Origin: Chrysoporthe austroafricana
Taxonomy: Eukaryota; Ascomycota; Sordariomycetes; Diaporthales; Cryphonectriaceae
Direction of reading: 5' to 3'
DNA: 64,000 nt
Assembly (NCBI GenBank): GCA_001051155.2
Contig: JYIP02000005.1
Location: forward strand, 2,790,001 to 2,854,000
The translations under genes were made by a program, and so were the position numbers. Position 1 is the stretch's first letter; each line of letters opens with the position of its first letter. This document shows positions 45,018 through 56,741 of the stretch, piece by piece. The notes under the pieces are model-generated. The model was not told the DNA's origin and made no database searches. It saw only the letters and a program-made list of their open reading frames with translations.

Positions 45018-46168
45018 GGCTCCTCAAACAACTTGGGGGAGGAGGGGAAGAAAAGAGAATTAAGCGAGTGTCGTGGCCATCCAAGGGCAGCGGATTTGGG
45101 GATCGATTAACCCTTAGAGGTGCAAGGAGGATGGCATGCTGGATTGGGCATTCCGAGTCAAGGGAGGATGGAGCGCGAAGAAGTTCCCAGCGTGCGGTCC
45201 GCGACGCCGTCTCACCACCTGTGCTCTCAGCCCCAAATATAAGCCCAATCTCAGGGTCTATAACAACAGGTCTCCGGTGTGTAGGGGTTTTTCGGCTGGA
45301 GAACGGGCTCTCGCGGGCGTTTGAGGTGAGAGAATGGACAGTCTGGCTAGATTTCTGGAATATGTGTCGCTTGGCGTGGGCCATAGTAAGCTCTGGTCAG
45401 AAATGGCAGTGCTGTGACGTTAGTCGGCTTTGGAGTAACACGAACCGAGCGACATCCCAGTCAAAATCACTGGCTGGGCCAGCAGCAACTCGAGAGCCGC
45501 CCCCGGTCGCAGCACCTCTTTGTGGTGATGCAGTGTATCTCGTGTGTCTCGAGCCAATTAACGAGAGTCTGCGCTCCAGCTCACATGAAAACCACCTTCT
45601 TGTTCCTCGAGACAAGAGCACCGGGTGCGCAAGCAAGCTCTCGCACCTGTGAATTTACGGCCTGGCTGGTTGCGGATGGCGCGATATGCGCCTGGAAATG
45701 GCAAGGCTTCTTTTAGCCCTATGCCACGCCACCCACCACCACCTTGATATTACGCCTGTGGGTATAATTGGCCGCATGGGCCCGATGTTTCGGGAGAGGC
45801 AAGGATTCGTGAAGGATTGATTGCGTGGCTTCCTTCAAGAGACTGCAATCTGATGACATACTACTGCAATCTGACCTACCTGCCAAAATAGCACCTGTCT
45901 TCTTGCAGATCCCGAGAAACTTTTGTGCTCGTTTCATCGTCAAGATGTGCCCGGGGCTTATCACCGGCGGGTCCTGCCGTACCTGCATACATGGTTTTAA
46001 AACAAAAACGACCGTATGAGATAAAGTGGGAATAATTCGGCATCCCATCACCCGCTGTAGGGTAGTCCGCTATCTCAGAGCGGGGTTGGGCACGTCGAGG
46101 TCGAAAACTATATTGGCTGTTCCGCACAGTCCTGGCACGGAGGGTCGACCCTACCTCAGCCCCCGAGA
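45018..46168. other. Intergenic region, TMF gene upstream / ceramidase downstream
   Basis: A 1.15 kb stretch. It should contain the TMF promoter and the ceramidase 3' UTR. A 194-codon plus-strand frame (45068-45652) overlaps a 171-codon antisense frame and matches nothing I know. Confidence 0.45.
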
Positions 46169-47350
46169 TCAGATAGTCTTCTTGTAGCCATTGCCGCGGC
46201 CATTCGCACAGCCGTTGCCATTTGCCTCGACAATGCGCCTTGGCCGAGGGACTGCCTTGGGAACCGACGTGAAGGGCGACGGCCACTTCAGCACAAACTC
46301 CCGCTCGGCGCCATCCAGGCATCGTTCCAGCCAAAGTCGCCATGTTATACAATAATACGTCCCGATGCCAGTGAAGATGTGCCACCAAGCATGACCCTCG
46401 AGCACAGCCGCCCAGGGGAGCAAGATCGTGTTCCGAGCGTCACGCAAGTGCCCGCAGAATGTATTGTCCAGGAGCCAGATAGAGAAGCCCGCCAGGAACA
46501 ACACGATGCCTGAGGGCGTTATGCTGGGTCAGCAAAATACAGCGGAGCAGACACAGGAAGACAGGTCTCGTACCTGTGGCGGCCATCTTCCACATCTGCT
46601 TCAAGATGTCGTCGGCCTCTGCCGGTGTCTCGCATCGCTTTCTGAGTGCTGGCCGGAGTGTTGCTTCCATATCAAACATGGCCCGGAAGACCAAGGCGAG
46701 CATCAACGCGGCGTAGGCGACCTGGTGAAAGACCGGGTTCTGCGACGAGAGGTAGTAGACGGTGATCCACGAGGCTAGGCCTACAAGCCCGAGACCTACG
46801 AGCACCTGGGTGCTCCTGGGCCTCGAGTAGGAAAAAGTGGCGTAAGCAACGACGCAAGTCGTGTAGATCATCGGCAGTTCATCTGCAAGCTGCATGGAGT
46901 CTGCCCAAGACGGTCAGTCAAATATGCACGGAAGCTGAAAGCCGAACAGAGATGGGCCTGCCGAGGCCATGGGGCCCGGGAGGAGGCCGGTCAGACGCAC
47001 ATTTCAGGGTGGCATGGAAGGCCATGGACCCCAGGCCGACGACGACGTAGCCCATGAAAGAGAGGACGAAGACCCAGCCGTGGTCATGGCGCAGGCACTC
47101 GCGAATGCCCATCACACCCAGGTAGAGGAAGACCAGGTTGGTCGAGGTGTTGAAGAACTCTGCAATGTACGGCGTGACGTTATAATCCTGCAGATAGGGT
47201 CTCAGCACACGTCCTGGGACACGAAGCAGGTCCGGGATACGCGGACTTCCACATCCCACATACCTCCTCACACCAGTTCAGGGTGCTCGTCTGCGTGCCC
47301 CAGACGCCGTCCCGGGATTCCCGGTAGGGCCATCGAAAGGCCAGAGACAT
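46169..47350 (-). CDS. YPC1: Alkaline ceramidase (Ypc1/Ydc1/ACER family)
   Basis: Integral membrane amidase of the ER/Golgi that splits (phyto/dihydro)ceramide into sphingoid base and fatty acid. Exons 47350-47264, 47187-47001, 46900-46574 and 46509-46169 give 313 residues. The start is MSLAFRWPYRESRDGVWG, followed by 'AEFFNTSTNLVFLYLGV'. The metal site is complete: Ser and His in 'SMAFH', Asp eleven residues later in 'MQLADELPM', and two His in 'HAWWH'. Their spacing equals that of human ACER enzymes. Several hydrophobic segments fit seven membrane spans. The C-terminus is Arg/Lys- and Asn/Gly-rich, ending GNGYKKTI; the KK near the end could act as ER retrieval but is not a strict KKXX. It is divergent from PFD1. 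Confidence 0.95.
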
Positions 47351-48622
47351 GCTGGCGGCGATAGTCGCGGCGTGCTAGAGTGCATGAATGACGGTCGAGC
47401 TGGTCTGGAGATGGTCGGGAGCTATGCTGGCGGTCCGGAGCGCCCTAGGTGCTAGACTCGAGGGAGTGGGAGTGTCGCAGTGCAGTGCAGTAGGGATGCC
47501 GATGTGCCGTGGTGCCCTTGTCGTGCCGTGCCGTGCCCTTGCTCGCTGTGGCGGGGATCCCAGAGTGAGCGCGGGCTACAGTAGCTCGGTGAAGGGCTCT
47601 GCAGGAAGCTCGGAAGGCGGCCGCCGTAGTACCCAGGGGGGGTGCCGACGACAGAGTACGTTCGTTATGAGAGGAGGCAGGAGGAGGTGATATGGGCAGC
47701 ACTGCGACAGAGGCTGACAAAAGAAGCCCGGTTGGAATTTGGGGCCTACATCCCACGCGCCTTGCAGGTTAGAGCCGAGGGGCGAGTCGCAGCGGAGGGC
47801 TAAGCCGTAGTAGAGCGGAGAGCCCACATGCACATGTACATGCACCCACGCCCTGTCTATCTGCCTGGCCATGCCCAAGTATGTACACACAAGTACGAGG
47901 AGACGGACGGTGTGGGATAATAAGAGGGCGCCATCCTGCAGGTAGTAAAAATGTCATCCTGCAGCGCTGCGGTGCCACCAGTAGAGTGTCCTGAAGACTC
48001 GAGTTAGAACGACAAGATGACATGATGGCCACTGGGGACTTCAGCTACCTGCTGAGTACGTACTGAGTAGTATGGGGCTGAACGTAATCGGGCATGTTCC
48101 CAAGGGGCGCACCTCTGCTGCTGGCTGAATTAATTACCGTATACAGCACAGTAAATGCCACAGTAGGTATTGTGCCCGAAGCCACATCAGTTGTTGACGC
48201 GGCGGCTCCAGTGCACTGGCACTGCAATCTTGCAGCAGGTGCAGGCAGACCGAAGAGGAGATGTCTTCTCCGTATTCTCTACTTGTGGGAATGAGGGCTC
48301 TCTTTGTCGGTTCTCGCCGCGGATGTTTCGTGCGACTGGGAAGAATAGAAGCAGAGGAGTTTGATGTGGTCGCGAGCGGGCAACACCGAACCCTGGACCA
48401 CGCAGCGGGTGCAAGCGCCGAGGCCAGCTTTTCAGTGACGCCCGCTGCAGCGTCCTTGCTCTGCTCTGCTCTGCTCTGCTGTGCCTACTGTTGCGACCAG
48501 TGGACAGACATCAGACGAAATTAAGGACGCCACCTCCAGCGGCACTCCATCCGAATCCATCATACGGATTGAACATAAGGTTGACGAGTCTGTCAGACGG
48601 GTTTGCGCGCGTCGAAGCCACC
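47351..48622. promoter_or_regulatory. Divergent intergenic region, ceramidase / PFD1
   Basis: 1.27 kb between divergent starts. No gene is recognised. A short (TGCTC)n repeat lies at ~48458-48480, about 145 bp before the PFD1 start. Confidence 0.45.
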
Positions 48623-49109
48623 ATGTCTCTCTCGCAAGAGGCACTGCAGAAGGTGAGGGCTGCATAGGCGGGCTTCGCAGGATTGTGCCGACGCTAACGT
48701 CGATGGCAGCTGTACGGGGAGATTCAGACGCAGGCCCTCAAGACGCAGCAAGAGCTCGCCCTAGGCCGTTCACAGATGGCGGCCAAGCAGCGCGAGATGC
48801 GCCTCACCCAGCTGACCTTCAGCGAGATCTCTTCGCTGGCCCCCGAGACACCCGTCTACGAGGGCGTCGGCAAGATGTGAGTGACCGCTGGATCTGTGCG
48901 GCTCAGGTCCCAGGCTGACAGCTCTGCGCCTCAGGTTTGTGTCAGCCCCGGTGCCGGAGATGAAGGCCAAGCTGCAGTCGCAGATGAAGCAGCTTGAGGC
49001 CGACGTCGACAGCCTCAACAAGAAGATCCACTACCTGGACACCACCGCCAAGAACAGCCAGGACCACATCGAGGCGATCCTCAAGCGTGGCGATGCCAGT
49101 GGCTCTTGA
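48623..49109 (+). CDS. PFD1: Prefoldin subunit 1
   Basis: Beta-type prefoldin subunit, partner of the alpha subunits Pfd3 and Pfd5. Exons 48623-48652, 48710-48876 and 48935-49109 give 123 residues, the usual size. Order: helix 1 (MSLSQEALQK / LYGEIQTQALKTQQELALGR), the short hairpin 'LTQLTFSEISSLAPETPVYEGVG' with 'KMFVSAP', and helix 2 (AKLQSQMKQLEADVDSLNKK) ending GDASGS. The sequence 'GVGKMFV' is a prefoldin-1 hallmark. The start has a good context (CCACCATG). Confidence 0.94.
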
Positions 49110-50659
49110 GCATGTCTACTACACTCAGAGCGGTCATTGCGAGTCTCCTCACAGGCTCCGTGACACACGAGCCTACGGCTGCCAGTACTTGTCATGAGCT
49201 GTTGAGCTGGCTGTCAAGGTCCCTCAACTTGTATGGCCAAGACGGACTACGACGGAGTTGAAGTATGGAAGGGAGACGGGAGGCCCGCGCTCAGCAGCCT
49301 CGGTGGCTTGCTGTCCTCAACGTTAGGATGCGCCGCCTGGATGGCCGCGGCCATGCAGCGCCACATAGCTCTCACAATTGAGACTTCGCTCAGCGCAAGC
49401 TTTGAACTTTGCAGCACTGGGCCTTGGACACGGTCATGAAGACCGGCCTCACTAAGAGTAAATTTCGACGGCCTAGTTTTCCATATCGCGCTGTTGGAGC
49501 CGCGAAGCGCGCAAAACAATCCTGGTTCTACGAAGCATGCGGGCCTGAGCCCGGTTGATGGACGAGTTAAACGCTGCATCGAAGAGGCCATGTCCCTGAA
49601 GTTGGACTGGTGACCACCTCCGTTTGGAGGCAGCAAAGCCGCCCGGCTGATATTTGCCGAGTACTGAGGCCCTCGTGCAAACAGTTGGTCCGTACGCATT
49701 ACAGTGCCGGATATCATCACGTTCTTTATCAGTCCTACAGAAAGGAGTCGGCCCCCCCGCCCCCCCCCCAACCGCTTGGGGCGTTGTTCTAGTAATCCTG
49801 ATGTAGGCTGCAACAAAATCGACGCTCCCACTACTGCATTGGAGGACGAATTCGTGTCGCATCGACGCGTTGCAAGGCTCGATACAACGGGGTAGATCTA
49901 TTTCTTATTGACGCCAAGAAGAAGGATTGCCGGTGGACCCGCTCCCTTGGGCTGACGGCTTAACCTTCTGCTGCTGTTTTCGGCCCCCCTCGGTCACACC
50001 CATGCTGCCACGGCATACAGCTACACCAAAACTCCTTCACACTTTAGCATCCTACAGCTATCGCAAAGAACTAGCGCAAAGACGACGTTCAGCCGCTTCA
50101 GTCTATCCCCACCTGACCAACCAGCTGCGACCAGGGCTGCCACCAATGGGTCGCTTTGCGTACCACCTACCTACATCGTAGCTGCATTATGCTAGGATCC
50201 AGCCAATATCCTCCCTGCGCTCCAAGTGGCACCCGCCGCTGACAATGCCATGCACCCCCGCCGTGGTCTCATTCCTCGTCGACTTCACCGTGTTTTTTGT
50301 CTGATGCGGCTTACCTTCGGGGGGGGGGTCACCTCTTAGCCGTCTGGTTGGCCTGCTAACGAATGACTACATTCCTGTACACCGAAGGAATAAAGCCTGA
50401 TACCCCGCCTGTGTACGGCGCCGTCCCTCCGTTCCTTTCTCTTCTATCACTTTGTGATTCCATTCTTCGCCGCCCTTGGGAGCCTTATTTGTCAGCGGCT
50501 TTTATTTCTCCATAGCCTTCCAATACCTTGGGTTGGTCATCGACAATCTGCTTTCGCCTGCCTCAGACGGGGCATCAGACATCGTCTCCTAGCTGGAAGC
50601 ACGAGGTCGAATACCACTTTTGCGTGCCGTCTTGCTCTGACACCTGCGTAACGGGCACC
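49110..50659. other. Intergenic/5' leader region before the DUF8035 gene
   Basis: A 1.55 kb stretch without recognised genes. It contains C-rich runs (~49751-49767) and a run of ten G (50319-50328). An open frame in phase with the DUF8035 gene begins at 50528, but the family start is at 50660. Confidence 0.5.
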
Positions 50660-52577
50660 ATGAGTTACTACTCGGAGGAGGAGGAGATTGACCGCGTACG
50701 GATCAAGAGAGACCGATCTCCTGCACCCGTGCACTATGTCGAGGCCAGGCGAGAGCGGCCTCGCAGTCGGGCTTACTATCAACAAGGCGTGGATGTCTTG
50801 TTAAACCCCCAGGAACGACAGGACCGAACCATGGTCACCACTACCACCCGGGTCAGAGAGAGGTCCCGTGAGCGTCGCAGCCCGCCGGGTGTCTTGATGC
50901 CCGCCCCGCCGCCGCCAACTGCCGGTCCGGTGGTTATCAACCAGAGATTCGACCACCACCACTCGTCAGATGACGATAGCAGCATCACCAGCCGCCGAGG
51001 CCGCTCGCGGCACGAGTCGCGCGTGTCTTACCACTCGCACTCGCACTCTCGCTCTCGCACCGGGTCGGATGCCTACCTGACTATGGAGAGATACGAGATG
51101 GAACGCAAACTGGACGACACGCGGCGGCAGCTCGAGCTGCTGCGGATGTCCGCGCCGCACAACGACCGGGAGAAGCTCGAGCTCGAGCGCGAGCGCGAGC
51201 GCCTGCGTCGTGAGCGCCTGGACCTCGAGTTCGAGGCCGAGCAGCGGGAGCGCGACGCTCGGAGGGCGGCCGATGCGGAGATGCGTGACCTCAGGAAGGA
51301 CAAGGCCGAGTTGGACCGCCTGCGGCACGAGGAGATGGAGGAGGATAGGCTGGCGCTGATCAGGAAGGACATGGAGTATCGTGAGCTGCGGGAGCGACAC
51401 ATGCGCGAGCAGCACGAGAGAGAGGCCGAGGAGCGCCGCCTTCACGATCGCGAAGACTTTGAGCTGCGCGAGGCCAGGAGAAAGCTGCAGGCCATTGAGC
51501 AGCGTGATAGGATGGAGAAGGAGGCTCTAGAGAGGGCCAGGGAAGCTAAGACGCATGCCGAGCTGAAGGCTGCGAAGGAGGAGTTGGATAAGAGTAGGTT
51601 GCGTCCGGCCATCTGCCTTGCCGTCATCATGTCTTCGGTCTTCAAGATCGACTGCCGAGACCACTGCCCATCTCATCCCAACTACCTACCCTACCTATCT
51701 TATCAGAACGCGCTTACTGATACACCTACCAACAGTCAAGCGAGCCAAAGACGAAGCGGCCGAGCGCGAGCGCATCATCAAAGAGCACGCGCTCGCCGAG
51801 CTGGAGAAGAAGAAAGCCGCCGAGGCCGCGGCGGCCGCGCGCAAGAAGGCCGATGAGGAGGCGGTGGAGCGGTGGAAGATCGAGCAGGCCGAGAAGGCAG
51901 CCAAGGACAAGAAGCAGAAAGAAGAGGCCGAGAGGGAGATCCGCCACCAGATGCGCGACCGACTCCTCGCTTCGGGCGTGCCCGAGAACCAGATCGAGGC
52001 GATGCTCGACGGCAGGAGGGTCGGGCCGTACCCAATGCCGTATCCCATGCAGAGACCTATGATGCCGCCGCCGCCGCCTAGCCATCCCGGGATGGAGGTG
52101 ACGTCGACCAAGACGACGTATACCCGGATGGCGAGGAAGCACCTGAGCATCGAGGCCTTGAGGGCACGGGCTATTGAGTTTGAGCTCGACTCGGTGAGTG
52201 CCCCCCTCTCTCCTCCGTTCCCAGCCATCCTTATTCTACACCGCGGCTATCCTGATCCAGAAAGACCCCCCTGCGCACCACCCATGCTCTCCTGCACGTA
52301 CATAGACTAACCGATGCTTCTTCCGCCCCCACCGCAGAACCCCGACTACATCATCATCAAGCGCTGGGTCCCGCCCGACGAGCAGAAGGAGCTGTGGTCG
52401 CTGACCCGGGTGATCCGCGACGACCGCGAGAAGGTCACGACGACCCTCTCCGTCGAGGACCGCAGCCGCCACCACCACCGCGACAAGTCGCGCGACAACC
52501 TCGTGCTGGTCCGCAAGACCAAGCGGGAGCGGAGCAAGTCGCCCAGCGTGCTGATGTACCTCTCGGGGGGGAGATAG
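50660..52577 (+). CDS. DUF8035-type Arg/Glu-rich coiled-coil protein
   Basis: Fungus-specific protein of unknown function. Exons 50660-51593, 51736-52193 and 52338-52577 give 543 residues. The N-terminal ~150 residues are RS/RE-rich and disordered (VRERSRERRSPPG, SHSHSRSRTGSD), like splicing-associated proteins. About 150-400 is an almost continuous, highly charged helix (ERERERLRRERLDLEFEAE...). A short Pro/Met stretch (PYPMPYPMQRPMMPPPPP) follows. The C-terminal domain has 'YTRMARKHLSIEALRARAI', 'NPDYIIIKRWVPPDEQKELW' and 'LTRVIRDDREK', which I recognise as the DUF8035 signature. The Met at 50660 (MSYYSEEEEIDRVRIKRD) is preferred over an in-phase upstream Met at 50528 because the upstream 44 residues look non-coding. 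It is convergent with alpha-tubulin. Confidence 0.82.
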
Positions 52578-53266
52578 ATGCGGGCGTGACAACAACACCC
52601 TTCTCAACGACCTGGCCCGCGCGGGCTGGGATGGGAAGGGGAAGGTGGTGTGCTGTTTGATCTCTTTTCTTTCTCTCTGTGTCTCTCGGATACACATGGG
52701 ACGGGCGGGTGGACAGACGCGGTGTTAGGATTGGCCGCCTGGCTTGGGTGAAAGGATGAACTTGATTCTTGGGCACATTGCTTCAGTGGCCATGAGCAGT
52801 ACATGATGTTTTGACTTCAACTCAGCGTTCTCGTTGGTATTTCCGTGTCTGTCATAACATCGTTTGGCGGCATGACCTCCATGCTAGCTCACCCCTGTCG
52901 ATAGTCAGTCTTCATTCAGGAAGAGAATATCCAGTTCTCAGTGTCTCAGGTCGAACACTTCGTAAGTGTCGTGCGCATTGCTTCACGCGTGAGGTCCAGA
53001 AGCATGCATGTACATCACGCACTCGAGGGTTTCTTGGGAAAGGGGTAGGAAAGGGGAAAGAAGAGGTCATGTACTGTCGCATTATCCACGATTCGGTCGT
53101 TCAGTAGCTGCTACAATCTCAAGAGCGGAACCCAAATTCAACAGCCGAGCGCTCGTGTCAACTACACGCAAGTGGTATCCGGTATGTCCCCTTCTGAAAA
53201 CACATGAACTCCGCAGCTCGTCCACAAAATCCAATCCGGAGCGAAGGGAAGAGGGGCTGGCGGAGC
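52578..53266. other. Convergent intergenic region, DUF8035 / alpha-tubulin
   Basis: 0.69 kb between facing stops; probable 3' UTRs, no gene seen. Confidence 0.5.
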
Positions 53267-55238
53267 TTAGTACTCGGCGTCCTCAGGATCGGGCTCGAAG
53301 GAGTCGGCCGCGACCTCCTCGTAGTCCTTCTCGAGGGCAGCCAGGTCCTCACGGGCCTCGCTGAACTCGCCTTCCTCCATACCCTCGCCGACGTACCAGT
53401 GAACGAAGGCGCGCTTGCTGTACATGAGGTCGAACTTGTTGTCGAGCCGGGACCACGCCTCGGCGATGGCGGTGGTGTTGGACAGCATGGAAACAGATCG
53501 GTCGACAGAGGCCAGACCGCCGTCGGCCGGGGAGGCGGCGGGAACGGCAACGGGCTTCTGGTAGTTGATACCAATCTTGAATCCAGTGGGGCACCACTCG
53601 ACCAGGTTGAAGGAGGCCTTGGCCTTGAGAGCCGCCACGGCGGCGTTGCAGTCCCGAGGAACCACATCGCCGCGGTACAGCAGAGCGACGGCCATGTACT
53701 TGCCGTTGCGAGGATCGCAGACCACCATCTGGTTGTTGGGCTCGAAGCCTAGGATAAATGTCAGTTCACATCGTAGCTTCGCTAATCCGCAGGGTACACC
53801 TACACTGGAAGGTCAGGTCGTGAACCTTGAAGCTCTCGTGAGAGCTCTTGCTAGCTGAGATGACCGGAGCATAGCTGATCAGAGGGTAGTGGATACGGGG
53901 GTAGGGCACGAGGTTGGTCTGGAACTCGTTCAGATCGACGTTGAGCGCACCATCGAATCGCAGGGAGGAGGTGATGGAGCTGACGACCTGTGCGATCAGG
54001 CGGTTGAGGTGCTCGTAGCTCGGGCGGCCAATGTCCAAGTTGCGGCGGCAGATATCGTAGACGGCCTCGTTGTCGACGAGGAACGTGCAGTCAGAGTTCT
54101 CGATCGTGCTGTGGGTAGACAGGACGGCGTTGTAGGGCTCAACGACGGCAGTCGAGACACGAGGGGCGGGGTAGATGGCGAACTCCAGCTTGCACTTCTT
54201 GCCGTACTCAGCGGACAGGCGCTCCAGGAGGAGGGCACCGAAACCAGAGCCAGTGCCGCCACCGAACGAGTGGAAGATCAGGAAGCCCTGCAGGGAGCTG
54301 CAGTTGTCTGCCATCGCCTGTCAGCCCCGACTTTCCAAGCACCCACACTCGATTTCCCGGTCTATGCTACTCACCAGCAACGCGTCGGATACGGTCGATA
54401 ACATTATCGACCATCTCCTTGCCGATGGTGTAGTGACCACGGGCGTAGTTGTTGGCAGCATCCTCCTTGCCGCTGATGAGGAGCTCGGGATGGAAGAGCT
54501 GGCGGTAGCTACCGGTGCGGATCTCATCGATCGGGGAGGGGTCGAGGTCGACGAAGATAGACCGGGGCACATATTTGCCGCCGCTGGTCTCGGTGAAGAA
54601 GGTCTCGTAGGAGCCTGGGTCGCCGACGTCCTTGACGTTGGGGTCGGCACGACCATCGGGGCCGAGACCGTGCTCGAGGAGGTAGCTGCAGCGCGAGGTC
54701 AGCTGGAGGCCACTGCGGACGGGCGGACGGGCGGTGAACGCACAGCTCCCAGGCGCTGTTACCAAGCTGGGTACCAGCCTGGCCCAGGTGGAGGTGGAGG
54801 ACCTAATATGACATGGTCAACATCTCAATCCCGACGCAGAAGCCGTCTCGTCTAGTTCTGCTCCGTGAGGCGTGCGCTGGGCGAGTTGGCGCGCTGGGCG
54901 GCACCGGTGTCGAGATATCCACAACGCATCGTGGCGACAGGGGCTAGCAGGCCAGACGACAGGTCGCATCTCGTAACCGCCCACGATTAACGGCCTCGTC
55001 GAGAGGGCTACGTGTGCAGATCGAGGTGACGAGGCCAGAGGCGAGTTCCGTGACCTGTCCGCGATGGTGGCCGTTGCGCGGCTAGCATCCCGCGCGTGTG
55101 GGAAATAGGGGTCTGGTCGTTGCTGAATCCGGGGCGGGGCGAGCGCCGGTTTGTTTGGATCGAGACAGATCGAGACAAGCGCAAGAGGGGGAGCTCAGGA
55201 GGCCTTGTTTACTGAACGCAACTCACCTCTCCGTGCAT
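53267..55238 (-). CDS. TUB1: Alpha-tubulin
   Basis: GTP-binding subunit of microtubules. Exons 55238-55227, 54802-54744, 54685-54375, 54307-53804 and 53748-53267 splice to 455 residues. Exon 1 encodes just MHGE, followed by a 424 bp intron, the longest in the window. Then come '[15 protein letters not shown]', 'LEHGLGPDG', '[16 protein letters not shown]', the GTP-binding loop 'GGGTGSGFG', '[16 protein letters not shown]', '[20 protein letters not shown]', '[18 protein letters not shown]' and '[16 protein letters not shown]'. The tail is acidic and ends in Tyr (PEDAEY), as in tyrosinated alpha-tubulins. The loop '[12 protein letters not shown]' carries the Glu that stimulates GTP hydrolysis on the beta subunit. 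Codon bias is strong, fitting high expression. The MHGEVLH start resembles the fungal M(K/R)GE type. Confidence 0.97.
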
Positions 55239-56741
55239 GTTTGCGGTCTGGTTGGGGTTTGGGTCGAAGAAGGGGGAAACAGCAGCTGTCTGCGCGACAC
55301 GCGACGGGTCGTGGGCTCTCGAAGCTCCGTGTCGAGAGTTTGTAGATAGGAAAACGAAATAGAATAAGTCGTTGCTCGGACGGGGGCGTGGGCGGCTGGG
55401 AGCTTGGTTCCTACGCACGAGGTTCGAGCTGCGCTGGCAGGTGGCAGGTTGGGCGTCAGGGGTAAAACAGGGCCAGGGGTTCTGTCCCTCAGTGCGGGGC
55501 AATCGCAGGCGTACCTCATCAGCTGCTTCACGCGGCGCCCCGGCGCGGAACCAGATCTGAGGTACCGGCTTGCGGCGATAGCCACACCGCTATGGGCTGC
55601 ACCGCTCATTGGGTGGCAGCTGCTGCAAGGAACCCCATCAGGACGGCTCTCACTCGTCCTGGACGCTGCCAAGTTTCATAGCGCCGCGTCCGCAGCAGCT
55701 GGCGGGCCGGGTGGTCATCAGTGCATCGATGCGCGCTGTTGCAGGGCGTGCATTGCCCTCAAGGTGCCCTATACGATGGCCACTATTTCCTTATACGGAA
55801 CGTGTCCTAGATGTTCTGCATCAGAGGAGGTGGTTTGCGCCTTGTTCAAGGCTAACAAGTCGTGGCAGTCATTCTCCCAAGGGGTCCGTCCAGCTTGGAG
55901 TCATCCGACACGCGCCTTGACATCCAGCGGTGACACGCAGATTGCATATCCCTCCCGCCGTCTGACTCGATATCGCTTAGCCGACCCAGCCTTCCACCCA
56001 AAGAAAACATGACAATTGGGGCATACCTCTTCCGTAGTTGCCCTTTATATGTAAACGCCGTCAGGCTCGAGTTTCAAGACGACGCTTCGGCCGTTGAGGG
56101 CTGCATGGAGGAACGAGGGCTACAGCATCCGGCGCGCCTGGACCTCATTATGACACCAAGATCGCGGCGCATCGCGTGCCACTCCGCGCCACACAGCTTG
56201 TAAGAAGCTTGGATTCTTACGTCTGCGATCCACCTCCGACCGCAGGATACAACATATGGGAGGCAGGCTCCAGCTACTGAACAGGCACACGAGAACTCGG
56301 AGGGCAAGCAACGTGTTGAGAAGGGCCCTTGTCCAAGGACCTAATAGGCCAGATCAATTCCTAGTACTCCTAGCTGCGTGTAGACAAACAAAACCCTCCG
56401 ACTACTACCGTCCAACCACGGAAAACGCAATCCCCTCCGCACGACGTAGAAGGGCTTCGCCTCGCACAACCCTTACGCGGCTCCCAAGTGACTCGTCTCG
56501 CACATGTATCGTCAAGCAGATAGGTATCCGTCGTCTCCTCGTCAGGTATTAAAGCCGCCCAGGGTATAGGTGGGCTGGCCACGGTGAAAAAGTTGTATGC
56601 ATGAGCAGCAAACAATCAGGCCCCCGAAGAGCAGATGAGAGCAGGTGCCATGCCGTGTCTAATCTCTGTACAAGAAGCAGAATGGCTTTCAAAGTCCAAT
56701 CGACCGATCAAGGTCTGATCAGGTCAAGTGCAGCCTCTGCC
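55239..56741. other. Intergenic region, alpha-tubulin promoter side
   Basis: A 1.5 kb stretch: alpha-tubulin promoter/5' UTR and the 3' UTR of the DUF7707-type gene. No gene is recognised. Confidence 0.45.

Noticed and set aside
45068..45652. 194-codon plus-strand frame upstream of the TMF gene
   Set aside because: Overlaps a 171-codon antisense frame and the TMF promoter; no family resemblance.
50528..50659. In-phase upstream extension of the DUF8035 gene
   Set aside because: 44 residues of non-coding character before MSYYSEEEE, where I expect the family to begin.
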